NCBI GenBank assembly: GCA_025267735.1
Contig: CM046294.1
Location: 2,204,001-2,268,000 of the forward strand
Reading direction: 5' to 3'
DNA from: Mactra quadrangularis
Lineage: Eukaryota; Mollusca; Bivalvia; Venerida; Mactridae
Length of the DNA: 64,000 bases
The notes beneath the pieces are model-generated. The model did not search any database. It was not told the origin of the DNA and saw nothing but the letters and a program-made list of their open reading frames with translations. A program made the position numbers and the translations under genes. Position 1 is the first letter of the stretch; each line of letters opens with the position of its first letter. This document shows, piece after piece, positions 1-14,100 of this stretch.

Positions 1-89
1 AAAAGGGGATTTGTTTAATATGTCATAAATATAATACAAAAACTATCATACAGTGCCATTCAAAAGTCCATAGACAAAATCCTGGGTAG

Positions 90-177
90 CATATTATCAA
101 AAGTCTTACGATAATTTAGTAATACAATATAGTGTGATTTACAATGAAAAATTAGTCGTAAGACCTTTGATAATATG
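90..177. repeat. Short foldback, 22-bp arms
   Basis: Arms 90-111 and 156-177 are inverted copies with one mismatch. The preceding CAGTGCC at 51 resembles a Tc1-like end, so this may be a worn MITE cut by the window edge. Confidence 0.6.
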
Positions 178-270
178 GACCCCTGGTACTTAAGATACAC
201 TGATTTACATTTACCTTGGAAAAATGAAACAAAGGAACATCTAAGCCAATTCAAAAACTAGCATTAATAA

Positions 271-634
271 GGGACTTTAGTCAGTTCTTTCCCCTTGTAT
301 ACTCTTCAAATAGGTAGGTCTTACTAGTTGGATTACTCGGATTTTACCCTTATTTTTTAATGTCAATTTGCCAAAATTGATCTTTAATAAATAACTTTTT
401 TGTAAATCATTTAATTTGTTTGAAATTCAGATTAAGTATTTTTAGGGTAAATACCTATCTAAAATTCATCACTTCTGTTAATATCTTTATTAACAAGAAA
501 GATATTAGATGAAATATTTTGTTATCCTTACATAGGAATTCAATGATAAAATCCAAGGATTCCAACTGTAAGGACCTACTTACCAGTTGGATTGCTTCAG
601 ATTTTATCAGGGAAAGATAACTGACTAAAGTCCC
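271..634 (+). mobile_element. PIF/Harbinger-like MITE, copy 1
   Basis: 364-bp element without coding capacity. The terminal inverted repeats begin GGGACTTTAGTCAGTTAT and the insertion is flanked by TAA at 268-270 and 635-637. The 3-bp TWA-type target duplication is typical of PIF/Harbinger. Four more copies lie in the window. Confidence 0.8.
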
Positions 635-750
635 TAATTGGTTCATCAACATTATGATTCAAACCATAGGTGGATAGCACGGTGCCAGGTCAAAAGCACT
701 ATAATTTTATATAGTAATATTACATACAAATATACCTAATATGTATAGCT

Positions 751-858
751 CATTTTTCTCAACTGTCAAAACATGAATAATATCATAATGACTTTGTGTT
801 CTTTGTCTAACACTCGTGATATTGTGATAGTGTGTATTTTATCACCATGAAATAATAC
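751..858 (+). mobile_element. Degenerate copy of the 43255 palindromic MITE
   Basis: Shares TTTCTCAACTGTCAAA, the ACACTCGTGATATTG centre and the TCACCATGAAAT part of the second arm; the outer part of the right arm is lost. Confidence 0.6.
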
Positions 859-1048
859 AACTATACATGTAGCGTTATTGACTCGGAACTGAGCTGGCCA
901 CCTATAACTTTTAAACTACTATGAGCACTTTATTGATCACTAATTCTTAGTTTTATATCAGTCTTCAGTTTATGTTTTTATATTTTATCATCTCTTAATC
1001 TTTTTCATTTTCGTTTTTATTTAAACTCGTATTTCCTAATTATGCATA

Positions 1049-1133
1049 TGATTGTGAAGCGCTTTTGAACATATATTCAATATGAAAAGAGCGCTAAACA
1101 AATGCGGTATATAATAATAATAATAATAAATAA
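1049..1133 (+). mobile_element. Retroposon 3' tail with (AAT)n
   Basis: An imperfect hairpin (AGCGCTTTTGAACAT ... ATGAAAAGAGCGCT), followed by AAATGCGGTATATAATAATA-type microsatellite. This layout is seen at 3' ends of tRNA-like retroposons in marine invertebrates; the body is not recognisable. Confidence 0.4.
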
Positions 1134-1961
1134 TTAACACTAGATGGGAGCCCGTGCAAGCATGGGCTTTAGGTAATGACTTTACTTGTGGTGACATTGG
1201 TTATTGATTTAATACAGGGAAATAACCGCTGCGGGGAGTTTGGTCTATTTTTAGTTTTATCTAGAACTATTTTCAGACACACAAAAAAACCACTATTTTT
1301 GTTGATTTTTGGCAGTTTTTGCAAATATCAAGAGGCTTTGTCAAAAAAGAATTGTCAACTTGATATGCCGGTATATAGGTGCTCCAGCGACCAACAAAAG
1401 ATTAATTCAAAGCTGCGCCGTTTCTTCCACAAAACAGGAAACTCGCAAATTTAATAGTATAGATTATATTAAATTAATAAGATTTACTTATACTGTATAA
1501 CCTCTGCAGAGCAGCCCTCTACAGAACAAATCCTTCACACAACATCTTTAATATTTCTCTTAGGTGTAATTTTCATTCCTTTAACCTCTACAGAGCAACA
1601 ACCTCTGAACAGCAACAGACTTAAGTCCCTCCCGGTAGGTGTTGCTCAAGAGAGGTTGTACTACACATGTAGTAAAATAACTTATATATGTACAATCAGT
1701 TTTTCTCAAAATATCATTTGTCTAAGAACTTTTGGATGGAACTGTATATAATAATAAACAACATCAACAAAATATATATACACAAATTATACAAAATATA
1801 AACACATCAGTTTCTACCCATAGCTAATGTATACTATATACTACAATTGTCATATTGGAACACAAGTCACATCCATCGATCACTATAAATAAACTATAAG
1901 CATGTTGAGTCACTTAACATGTTTTTTCATTTCATTAAATATACTGACTCTATATCATATA

Positions 1962-2805
1962 CAGTGCCATCCATAATTACCTTCATAACTGTGTAAATGT
2001 GATTTGTTATTATTTTTTACCAAAACTTGAAAATTTATACATGTATAAGTTATATGGACTATGTATAACAATTGAATATAGGATCATTGCTCCCCTTTCA
2101 AATGTTACAATTTAACATTATCGTTATACTAACTCTCTGCAGCAGTTATTTCCCTTTATTAAATCAATAACCACTGCCCATACGGAACACCTCGACCTTT
2201 CATGAATAAATAATCTCGGAAAGATTCGTGGGGGGGGGGTCTACCCTGGCGGCTTGGGTTTTTACTACCTATGTGAGGTGAAGCACGTAAGAGTTATGCA
2301 TAATAGTTCTTGTAGTATACACACAGATTTTTGTCAAAACATATTTCTATGTTATATATTGAACCAAATACTGTTTAGTGATATCATTGAACTGTGTTAT
2401 TTCAAACTTATGGTCTAAAAACAAAACTTCAGTCATCGCCTAAATGATCATGTATTTGTTTACTTCAACACCGGTAGTTTTAAAATGGGTGTCTAAATAT
2501 GTCCGAGATTATTCGTAGTGAATGACCGAGGAGATACAAATGAACCACTGCCATCACAATATATTCCTCAGCGAGCCAATTTTTAAAATCTTTTTTACAT
2601 TTTAATATTTTCTAAAAATTGTGTCTTCTTGTAGTAAATCAGGGTGTTCAAAGTACATGAAGATGAAAAATAATTAGTTTTCATTGTTAAGTAGCAAAGC
2701 ATTACATAAGCACTGCGATGAGTTTAGATATTTTCATGGCAGTGGCCATTTCTTGAGAAAAACTAGTCTTTTTTACAAGTGTAAAGGTAATTTTGGAAGG
2801 CACTG
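1962..2805. mobile_element. Tc1/mariner-like MITE, 844 bp
   Basis: Ends CAGTGCCATCCATAATTACC and its inverted partner at 2782-2805, flanked by TA on both sides (1960-1961, 2806-2807). CAGTGCC ends with a TA duplication are typical of Tc1-like elements. No transposase ORF. A poly-G run at 2230-2239 and a small inner inverted repeat around TAATCTCGGA (2211 and 2503) suggest a nested insertion. Confidence 0.7.
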
Positions 2806-5175
2806 TATGTGTCTATTTCACTTCAACACAGTAATTGGCTATAACACCTGATCAATTTTTAATTTTAAAGGTGACTGCAAGTTGTTGTCACCCCAAATAG
2901 TAGTTTTACTTTGAAATAAAAATTAATACAAAGATTCCTGTAGCACTATATAATAGCAGCTAAAATTCACAAGACATTAACATAACACATAGTTAGACAT
3001 TTTTGTGTTTAAATTAGCATTATAAATGCATTCATCTGCAGCAATGCATTAAAAAAATACTCTAAAAAAGACGAGTATACTTTAAACATGATTTCAGTGA
3101 AAAGTGGAAAACAGCAAAACCTATAGATATGAATGAAACATTTAGTTCAACATTTTACATTTATAACTCTTCAATGATAACTCTTTTAGGATTTCTACTG
3201 GAAGGATGTAATTCATATACATGTATATAACAATATCATCTTACACAGCGCAGGAAAGATATATGTATATAGGACATTTTGTAAACTTTTGCAGTGATAC
3301 TATTTTTTAATTCACTTTGTGAACTCAGAAAACATGTTTCCAACAGTAGCCTAGCTACAAATAAAATTGTAAAACAGATCAATTTCTTGAAGAAAAATAA
3401 TTTCATCTTACCAATTGAATAGCAAACATGATAATGATAACATTTGTGTTATCAATGTTATTTCACTGAGTGAGATCAGAAAACAATGAGTAGCACAGCC
3501 ACATTTAAAATATATACTACGAGGCTCTTAGTTAGCCACTGACTCTAAGTCCTCACCCACTCTAAATACATAAAGCATAATCAATAATATTATTTAAGTA
3601 ATAATTCACTAAAATAAGCTTAGATTATCGTTTTAGTTAAAAGAGATAGGCGGAGCCACATTGTGGGCGGAGCCAAACCTGCACTGATTGTGATTTTACA
3701 GTACCCGGTAAACATGTCAATATTTTAAATGGCGGAATTTTGATGATTTTGTTTTTTAATTGCTGAAGAAATAACACAGTTCGGAGATTAGAGATTTAAA
3801 TATAGCATATTATTGTAAAAAAACGAAGCTTTTCTTCACATAAATGAAGAAAAGGTACGTTTTATTTAGCTGTGTTGACTTTGGGTCCTGCTTTTATACC
3901 TAACACGGTTTACTGACATTATTTAACGAATTAAAACCTTGAAAAATTGATGGAATAATTGGTTTAATTGTTCATTTAGATATAGCTAAAATAAAAAGTC
4001 AGTTTAAAATTACCAAGTTAGCATTTTTTTCATTCATTTTCTTAAGGTGATGAACCGGGACCTCCAGAGTATACAAATAAATCTGTAAAACTTTAAACTT
4101 ACACTCACCTACCATATAATAGTAGTAGAATCATGCATCAAGTGTGTAATTACAATTAAAATTGAAACATACAATTAAAAAATTTAGTTAAAATATGCAC
4201 CAGTGATCAGTTCAATTTTTTGACAATTTTATGAAATTAAGGGGAGGTAATTCATACTACATGCTAGCTTTACACAATTATCTCCCTTGAAAGACAAAAA
4301 TTACGTGATAGCACAAACCAACACCAAAAATAGACAATTCATAGCAAATCATCAGATTAAACTACTTCTGAGGTATGGAAAAAATCAATTTTCCTTATTT
4401 TACAAAAAAATTTTGTACTTTGCCTCAACAATTTAGAAGCACTAATGCAATGATCTTAAAAAACCCAAGTTCAACAAAAAAATCCACAATTCTATAAAAA
4501 AGCAAAATTATCTACTGAAAAGTGAACACAAAAAATAGGCAAATACTATTCACACAAAATAATAACCAAAACTATTAGGGAACACAGCTAACATAAGTCA
4601 ATTGGATTCAAAATATTGTAGTTATTATACAATAAACCAATGATTGAATGAAACACTATTGTAACTCTCTTTATTTTCAAATTGAGTAAAAAATGTGTTT
4701 CGTTCAGTCGTCGAAACAATGTAGAATGATTATTATCCGCCTGATACATGATCTCACGTCTAAATACAATGTGTGTGATTTGTTAAACAATCAAAATAAA
4801 TGCAAGTCTTCATCAAGCCCGAGTTTGTTTGTATGGTTTTCGATGGCGCACACACTCAATAAAGTCACATTGTTCCAAAACTCGGAGAAATATTATAACA
4901 AAATAATACAAGAACACAATAAATGTGTTCAAGTCAATTTAAAATTCTGTAGTATTTCATTTCTAATATTTCAGTTTTTTTAGTCATTTTCCATTTAAGA
5001 GCTGACTCAAAAATTGATAACCAGGAGCTGGCTTGTCCAGTGTTATAAAATTCTTCAGTCAATCTCTCATAAATGGATGACTTAAACACTATCACATTGA
5101 GAAGCCAGCTTGTCCAATGAATGACAATAATTATAATAGTATTAATATATACATCAGCTATCATCTTATCATATA
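2806..5175. other. Gene-free AT-rich stretch downstream of MIB2
   Basis: No supported ORF, RNA or complete repeat. Short direct repeats GGCGGAGCCA occur at about 3650 and 3668. The 96- and 88-codon open frames around 4693-5200 overlap on opposite strands and resemble nothing known. Confidence 0.5.
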
Positions 5176-5436
5176 CACTGGAGTCCAAAAGTTTCTTCAC
5201 TCATGTAATTTGTTTTATATTTTCTTTTCTTTTTTATTACAAATATTAATCCAGACCCAATTTGTTTCATATTTTTATTGTTTATTTATGATAAAATATA
5301 TATGGTAGAACATAATTGACGGTTCATTATGAACTGTATATCAGTTGTGAAACTTATAATGACATGTAAAATATGTCTAAGTATATTCCAGAACATCAAA
5401 ATTTAACAATGTGTAAAGAAACTTTTGGACCCAGTG
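5176..5436. mobile_element. Tc1/mariner-like MITE, 261 bp
   Basis: Near-perfect inverted ends reading CACTGGRGTCCAAAAGTTTC, flanked by TA at 5174-5175 and 5437-5438. A deletion derivative occurs at 29192-29271. Confidence 0.85.
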
Positions 5437-5729
5437 TATATAGTATAAAAGGCTTTAAGCTTAAAACTTGACAAGAATAGATGGCACATTTATATATAAT
5501 TAATTTTAACATAACATAGTGTACTAATCACATCTGTCTTGTGTTTAAATAAATTTTATAATTGAAAACTGAAACTTACATTGTAAGCAAACTAAAAACT
5601 TTGTAATTGAATGGACTTTTAGCTACTACCACATTATTTCATGTAGTTCAGACCGCCTCTACTTGTTTGCTACAGTCGTCTAGAATCTTTAAGCACACCA
5701 TCTGCTTCACATTATTTTTCGCTCTATAA

Positions 5730-5974
5730 CTTAGTAACCATTCCTGGAAAGACTAAATCTTTTTGATTTAGCTGTTAACCAGTTACTAGGCCCAAACTTC
5801 CTTCAGTTACTGACAACTGCCCTACATGATAATGAATCAGTGATAGGAGGAAGAACGGTGATAGAAATTATTTCATGACCAATCTCAACTATAGTATGCC
5901 TTGTCTTGGAATCAAACCCGTCAAGCCCTTGTTCAGTAGACTTTCACGCTACTGACTATGCCAGGTGAGCTGGC
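5730..5974 (-). mobile_element. tRNA-derived SINE, family 1
   Basis: Body TTTAGCTGTTAACCAGTTAC with the tRNA-like head at the high-coordinate end (box A region GCATAGTCAGTAGCGTGAAA, box B-like GGGTTTGATTCC). Same strand as MIB2. Confidence 0.65.
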
Positions 5975-7310
5975 TTTACATTAGTAGTTAATGGTAGCAG
6001 TTAACACTAAATTATGATACTTCACATGAAAACAAGAGTAGGCCAATTCAACAATGTCACAGATCATATCAATGGACAAATTAGTGCTAATGTTAAAGCT
6101 GTTATTGATTGGGCTCGAAGCGTATCGATGATATAGATATATCGAGAAATAAATATCGACAGTACACCAAAATATATATATCAATACCTTCACTGCAGTA
6201 CTATACAGATCATTTATGTTGTCAAACTCATTATACATGTATATTTGGCATGAATGTTATACTTTCTGTAGACTAGAGCTATTTCTTCAATGGAAGTGCT
6301 GTCAATGTTTTAGGCCTATCAGTTCATATTATGACAGCGCACCTGTTTCCACTTTCGATAGAAGGTTCCTCTAAAAATTTTGACCCTTATTTGTGACTTT
6401 TATTTATTGACCTATATAGGCTTTATTATCGATATCTAAAAATGCATATTGATTATTGATCAGAAAATAAATATCGATGATAGAGCGATATCGTTGGAAT
6501 CGATGACAGCTCTAGCTAATGTGACGTGTACATCAAGTACATGTTATTTCAAGACAAGACAGTTTGACTAGAATATAGACAAATAATACATATAGCTTTA
6601 TTATCATCCCTTTCTCAACCTATTTTATTGTCAATCAACTTTCTTTATTTTTCTAACACAAAATTACCATAAAATATGCCTGTTACACAATTTCAAATGC
6701 ACAATAACTTTCAAGTAGGTCTTTCAGGTTGTTGAACTTATCTAAGGCATGAAAACTGTTTGATAAAGAGTAAATATAGGGCAGGACATTACCAGGTAAT
6801 TCTTGAAGTAGGTTGCCCGATCAGACAACCAGCTATACATTATACTAGACCTAACAAAATGTGTACAAGCAGTAACAAGCCGTCCAAGCCAAAAAATAGG
6901 TTGTCAGGGGTAATCTGATGATCTTTAGTGTCAAACCCTGAAGGACATACAAGTCAATCAACTACATGTAGTCATGCAAGTCAATCCTCCCTGCCCCCCT
7001 TGTCCCACTTTTTCAAAAGAATTTAATGATACTAAAGCAAACAATTTGTTATATACCTAGCCAAAATGTTAAGTTAACAAATCTAATTTATGTGAAGACA
7101 TAATAAATTTATCAATATTCCCTTCTTGTCAGTTTTTTATTTCCCAGGAAATGTTCTACTTCATTCAAACTTCTACTATACAGAAATAAAAACAGTATTA
7201 TCGTTGTTCCTATACTTAAATATACATAGTACACAAATATTTCACTATAACACATATCATATGTATTATAAAAAATTATAATATTGATCTACACTAATTT
7301 ATTCAACTGT
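5975..7310. other. Gene-free stretch with ATCGAT-rich patch
   Basis: No gene seen. 6115-6180 and 6425-6510 are rich in ATCGAT/ATATCG and may be ends of an old element, but the termini could not be matched. Confidence 0.35.
7298..7303 (-). terminator. Candidate MIB2 poly(A) signal
   Basis: AATAAA on the minus strand about 640 bp after the stop codon. If used, the 3' UTR would contain the whole TIR element at 7311-7878. Another AATAAA occurs near 7134-7139. Without transcripts neither can be preferred. Confidence 0.25.
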
Positions 7311-7878
7311 CAGTGGCGCATACATTAGCTCAGCTGATTTAAATATTCTCTTCAGTACAATCTGATTAAAACCCGATCTACCGAAAAATCGATTTTACCG
7401 CTCGCATACTCGATAATTTAGATCTGGCCTTTTCCAAACGAAGGTCACGTTCAGGTGACCTTTTCTCATCACAATATTCATGACGAAATTGTTATGATAC
7501 GTAACTTGTTTACATCGTCAACGTCACGAAATTTGAAATGAGCCGCCCAATCCGAGACTGTGAATAATACTGCTGTTAAATTAGCATGCAAACATAGGTC
7601 TAAAAATAGAAATTACGAAAATCAAAATGTGATTAATAGTGTTTTCGTCTAGATGAAAGCTACGCATTGATTGGTCGACACAAAGTTCATTTCGACGTGA
7701 CCTTGCATTGACTAAGTAGAGATCCAGTACGACAACGCTCTACAGGATCTCTGTTTACGGAGATTGTCTTCAGTATTACTGTACTCACGATTGATAAAAA
7801 GATATCATTGTTTATGTATGGAGATTATCAAACAAATATTGAGTATTTAAATCAGGGGAGTTAATGTATGCGCCACTG
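7311..7878. mobile_element. TIR element, 568 bp, next to the MIB2 stop
   Basis: Ends CAGTGGCGCATACATTA and its inverse at 7861-7878; similarity continues inward for about 38 bp. No clear target duplication. Internal sequence is repeated, inverted and truncated, at 38391-38812. Confidence 0.75.
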
Positions 7879-7938
7879 AATAGAATTTAACCATACATGT
7901 AGCATACGAAGAATAATACTTTCCAGTACGCATACAGT

Positions 7939-8168
7939 TCAAGAATAAAGATTAATTTTCTTTGTTATAGGTTTTCTACACATGTGACATATTCTAAGTT
8001 CTTCGCCGCATGTACTACATACAGTATGTCCACACAGAAATGCCATATCACGTTTTCTCTCCATACAAATAGAACACATCATATTCTCTTCCATCTCATT
8101 CAGACGATTTAATAAATTAGATTGTTTAGGATCTGTTGGTGGTTCGGATGTAAATACATGATTACCAG
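7939..8168 (-). CDS. MIB2: MIB2 exon 17: second RING finger and stop
   Basis: Codes residues 838-913 and TGA. After a short acidic helix (NRLNEMEEN) comes C869-x2-C872, C883-x-H885, C888-x2-C891 and C898-x2-C901, then a short basic/aromatic C-terminus (KKINLYS) as in MIB proteins. This is the catalytic C-terminal RING of the family. Acceptor TTTTCAG|CT. Confidence 0.95.
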
Positions 8169-11100
8169 CTGAAAAACAAAGACACATCTAATATTAGTAT
8201 CAATAACAGGAGCAGGAGTGGCAGAGCAGTTACATCATTGGACAAGTAAACATTGGAAAGCCAGCTTTGTGTTGGTTTAAGTCCCATCAAAAACCTACCC
8301 CGATGTTTCCTTGAGCAAGAAACTTTATCTTACTAGCTCAGTGCTGGGGGACCAAGAATTGCACACAAGAGTGATAAATCTAAGTTGTAAGAACTTGTTT
8401 TACAATCAAGCTAAAATAAATTAGTATACTAGAATTATTAATAACAAGAGCACTAGGGCTGCAAAGATATGATTCAATAAGGGACCTTAGTCAGTTATTT
8501 CCCCATGTATACTCTTCAAATAGGTAGGTCCAATCAGTTGGATTACTCCAATTTTATCCTTATTTTTCAACGTCAATTTGCCAGAAGTTATCTTAAATAA
8601 CTTTTTTGTAAATCATTTAATTTGTTTGAAAATCAAGAACCATCGATATTTCATCACTCCTGTTAATATCTTAATAACAAGAAAGATAGTAGATGAAATA
8701 TTTTATAATCTTTACATAGGACTTCAATGATAAAATCTTAGGATTCCAACTGATAAGACCTACTTACAAATTGGATTGATTCAGATTTTATCAAGGAAAG
8801 ATAACTGACACAAGTCCCTCATTCATGGTAAATTGATTGTGGAAGGTGCCTATTCAATTTGATTTTTGATCTGTGATTTTCAATAATTGGATACTGGGCA
8901 TTAAAGTGTTTAATAAAAATATAAGGATAGAAGCCAAGGTGAACCTAATAAATGATGCACATTGACCGTGAGACTGTATTTCACTCTGTTTATCAGTTGT
9001 TCAGAACTATCAATTTTTCATTCAGGAAACTTACAAATTCTGCCAAGTCAAGATTATTTAATAGAAAATAGAACAAAAGGCAATTTCTGGAAACCACTTA
9101 AAATTTAAAGAAAAATATCTAGTACTGTATTGTTTGATGAATGTGCCAAGCTTTATCTCATTTTTTTCAATAAGTACTTTTTACAGTTTTTATATTAGTT
9201 CCATAGTACATAAAAACACAAGAATGTTGCCAGATATTTTAATGTTAAAGAGACAAAAGGGCCTTATTGGCATTTTACTCACAGTTAAAGATATAAATAG
9301 CTGATTAGCTAATGTTTACTTTGTAATATTTGTACCTGACCTTAAATACAGCTTCTTGTATCTTGTAAATAGATGAGATACAATTTTAAAGGTACTAGTT
9401 CACAGATTTGGTTTATTTTTTCTATAATTTCAAAATACCATTCAGTGTCTGTAATTGTGTCAAAAAATTCTTATTATTTTAAGACAAACTGACCTATATG
9501 TGGCAAGAAATATTCAATAAAAGTCACAAAAAATGCACTTAAGTTGTCTATACTGTGACATATGGGGTAGATATTTACTACGTAAAACACCATCATTTGT
9601 AGTTGTATCATGTATGTCAATTTACACTAAAATTGTCATTATCAGAACTCTACTTTCCTGCTTCTAAAAATGTTTCCATACAATTTTGATAGTTTTAGAA
9701 AAAGTTGATATTAAAGTTGAAATATGTGAACGAGTACCTTAAAAGCCTCTTGGAAATTATAGTGAAATAGAATTACAGCATTTTTGCATTCACCAGACAA
9801 ATGCTATCAAAACCTTACCTTCGTCCATTTTAGCAGTAATAAGAACTTTACACTCAATACATTTCTTCATTTTAATACAACATTCTCTACAAGACACCAT
9901 ATGTTTACATGGTTGAAATGTTATACAAGCTGGTTGCTCACAGCAGACGTCACATAATTTATCTTCTGTATTACTGATACTAGGGTCTGTTCTACGACTG
10001 AAAATATATATTTTATATATACATGTACAGTAGAGAAAGTTATACACATTTCTTATAGTGCGACAATATTAACCTGATCTTGAACTACCTTATTATAATA
10101 ATTACACACTTTACTTACATTAAATCGTGAGTTTCTGTATCTGTGTATTTCATTACGCATGTGTTTATAAAAATCAATTTGACTGTAAATCAATTTTGTA
10201 AACATGGCATGTTTGAACTTTAAATTTTGGAAGCATTTTGGAAGTCCTTAATGTTGTGGCACAGTTTTAAAGCATTTTTTTCTTATTAAAAGAAAATTAG
10301 TTGTTTAGTACATTTATTTTGCCGATAAAGCACTATTTACAAACCAATACAACAAGAGCTGTCAGAGACAGCATGCTCGACTTAGTAAGTATTTGTCACA
10401 GGAGATGTGGTTGATGATAAGGAACATACACATTTTAAAATTCGAAACCATAACCTTAACAAATTTAAAGTAAAAAAAAATAAAAAAAATAGAAATTCTG
10501 AAAAAAATGTATTTGGATAAAATAAAGGTTTTATAAAGGCTCCAATGTATGAAAATAAAGGCCTTTTAGTGTAAAATATGAAAAAATAAAGAGTAGATAA
10601 AGGCTATTTTCGTCAAAGTTCTCATTTCTTTATTAAACCCACAGTCATACCAGTCTTTTTTTATGTTATATACTGTTTGAATTATGCAATATAATACATA
10701 CCTTATTTAATGTGAACAATGGGTAATTGATAAATTCGCGGAATTCCCTTCTAAAATATTTACCCTTTAATCCAATCACATTAAAACTAAAATAAGGGTA
10801 AAACAATTCATTATCATTTTAACAAACATATCGGTGAACAGATTATCAATATGGTATCCATAGCAACCATTGTTTGGTGACTTGAAGCACACTATTTTTC
10901 GCCTATTTTGACAACATCTAACATTGTATTACACATTCAATTTTGGTAGGAATTATGTGCCAACATTAATTGTACTAGCGTGTTGTCTCGACATCATTTC
11001 CTGAAAGTTTAATCAAATTGTTTTGAACAGTTATTGCACAGCAGAGATTTTAGAGCCAAGGCTTCGAAACAACGAATGACGTCAACAGATGATTTTGAGT

Positions 11101-14100
11101 TTGGCGCAGTCATTAATTGCTGTGTTTGACTCATTTTGTCACCTGCAGATAGGCTTCAACAAATTAAAACTGCTGATACATTACCAATATGGGGAAAAAC
11201 AATTGTCTACAAATGGCATCAGAGGTTCAGGGAAGGTAAAACATGGGTATTTGATGAAGAAAGACAAGGTCAAAAGACATTGACAGTCACTGTAGGAAAG
11301 TCAGCGTGGGTGGAGAAGCTTCTAGATAAGGATTGATGGCTTACAGTGTGCTGTATTGTACAAGTTAATTATTTATTCATTCAGTGAGGAATACTTCAAG
11401 GTTACATTTAATCTGTGGGTACATAGCCATAGAAAGTGTATGGAAATAGGTGGTGATTATTTGCCAAAAGTAAATAGGAAACTTGACTTTGACGTTTAAG
11501 TAACCCAATGATGACGTTGGCATGCTTCAAGTACAGTATACTAGTGTTGTAAAATGTTTCATGAAAACTTTATTTTCCAATGTATCAAGAAAATATTTGG
11601 GCTTTTTATCAGTCTTTGGTCAATGTACAGAATGATGTATTTTGTTTTCTCCTATGCTATCCAGTGTAGCATTGATATATAAATTCCTCAAACTTTCCAA
11701 TCACCCCTCGTATACCTATTTTCTCTGCATATTTATATCATACATAGCTCCTGTTTTACAGTGTAGGGAAAATGCAGAACAAAATCCATTACTTGCTTTA
11801 AGCTAGCACGGCAACCAGTCAGAGCAAATATAAAGGATTTGAGTGAGAATTACAGGCTATTTTGGCGTTTTAAAGGTTTTCTGGGGAAATGTAAAGGTTT
11901 TAAAGGTTTGCTCTGAAATTTAAGGTTTTTAAAGGTTTTAAAGGTTTCACTAGGAGGCCTGCTATAACCAGTACTCACCTACTCCAGTGTATGAAATTAG
12001 GACTTTTTGACACAAGCCTTTCGGGCTTGTCACCTTGCAACTTTCTCAAGCCCGAACTAAAATTAACAAGCCCAAATAACAGGATGATTTAACATACTCT
12101 AAAAGAATCGAAAATTGGGGAAATTAAGGAAGTATGAGCAATGAGACAAAAATCAATAAAAACACATGTCATTGTATCAATACAGCCTTTTATTATTTAT
12201 AAATGTGACTAGAACAAAGCCATGCCTGCTGCATTTGTTCATTTTTGACAGTTTGTCTTGTATTAACAGGACATCTATCATTTTGCACCTCTTTGCTGTG
12301 CCAGAATTAATGTTTGCTCTTACATTAAATTTGCTGTTGTGTGGCAAGAGTAACTATGCCAACCAGGAGAGCCAGAGCTCACACTTACTTCTTTTTTCTT
12401 TGCCTCAAAGAATTTGAATATATATTTGTTAAAGTCTCAATGGATAATATGGATAGCATATTTAACAGACCCATTTTTAAAATAACACGCACCATGGCAA
12501 TGCCTTTGTAGTTACTTAAATCTTGTTTTACAAGCGGGAAAAGTTAGTTGAGCCGAATGGAATGTTTTGAACAGTATTCACAAACTTCTCAAATGCAAAC
12601 TTTTCTAGAACTTCTATCCTTTAAATACATGTTATTACTATTACATTTAGTAAATAATATGTCTGCTGTAACTCACATGTAGTGTAAATACTAGTATTAA
12701 ATACTCCCTGGATGTTTGGTTACTGAGTTATTCACTGAACACATTGATTTTGTATCTAATTGTAATCTTAAATTATCTAATTTTCATTTCAATGAAAAGT
12801 TCTTCTTTTGGTTTAGCATTTTTACTTGCTAGTATATGATCATCAAAAGAGATTAAAAATGCATAAAAGGCCATTTTTTTTTGATAATATGTTATCAGTG
12901 TCCTCATTTTTTACCCTTCTTTGTTTAAATATTTTTTATCTAATTAGTTCTGCTGTAAATAACATATCTTTTCTTAAATATAACATATTACGTAGCAATA
13001 TATGATTATCATTGATTTTTTAGAGTCTGCAAACGGACTTTAGCTGGTAGATTACGTGACGAATACATTGACAATTTTCATAAATTCAATTGAACCAACT
13101 GGAGTTTATTCTTGAAATAGAAAAATTGAAGGAATTTCCCTGTTACTAATTGCTTAATTAAGAAGAACTAACAATCAAAATAATAAGGTTATTGAATTAC
13201 TAAAGTAGATTTAACCTTGTTTCATTTGATTGGCGATAGCGTGGGTCGCGAAAACATATGACACCACGCTTAAAAAAACCAAATAATTGCTATGATTGGC
13301 AAACTGATAATTACATCTATTCAACTGCCTGATCACATCTCATAATTGAATACAATTATCAATTTAACGGCAAGCATCCAAAAAGCTTTATCAACTTATA
13401 TTATTGTAGTATTACTGTTTGACACGTGTTTGTTTATTGCAACCGTTTAATAACGATATCAATCTTAGCTGGCCGACATATAGCACTATTGATTTTTTTA
13501 GAGTACGCTGGTTGGTCTTAAAGGTGACAATATACACGGGGCCATCAATAAACAATCGCGTCACTAATTATCGGCTTTTGAAGCGTGTATACTAACAGCA
13601 CAACTCCCGCGTAATTGATTGGTAGATTACATAAGAAATGCGGATGTTACATACGCTCCATCCGTCGTTAAATCGAGGACAGTCATAATCTGGGTCATAA
13701 TTTGTTTCATTGATTTTCCGAAAATGTCGGCGACTTCGTTTTCGCTTTGATGTGCTTATAGAGCGAAGTTTTAACGGAGAGAGCGACTTCTTTGCCCGAT
13801 TCGCCCCTTCGGCCCATCCATTTTGTCAAAAATGTGAACAAACATGGAAATGTTTGAATTTTCTAAAAATTAAATAATAAAAAACGGGTGTAATTGACAG
13901 TTATAAGTAAATTGAAACAAAGAAAATTTGATTTCCTACGATCGCCGATATCATTTTCTTTCAAAACCGCAATTATTTGTTCAACATGTAGTCAACAATT
14001 AAAAAAACTAGGTCACACTTGTTTTATAAATTAATTCTACCTAACAATTAAATTAGACTCCATAGTTACACAATGAGACATTGCAATTATGTCATTATCA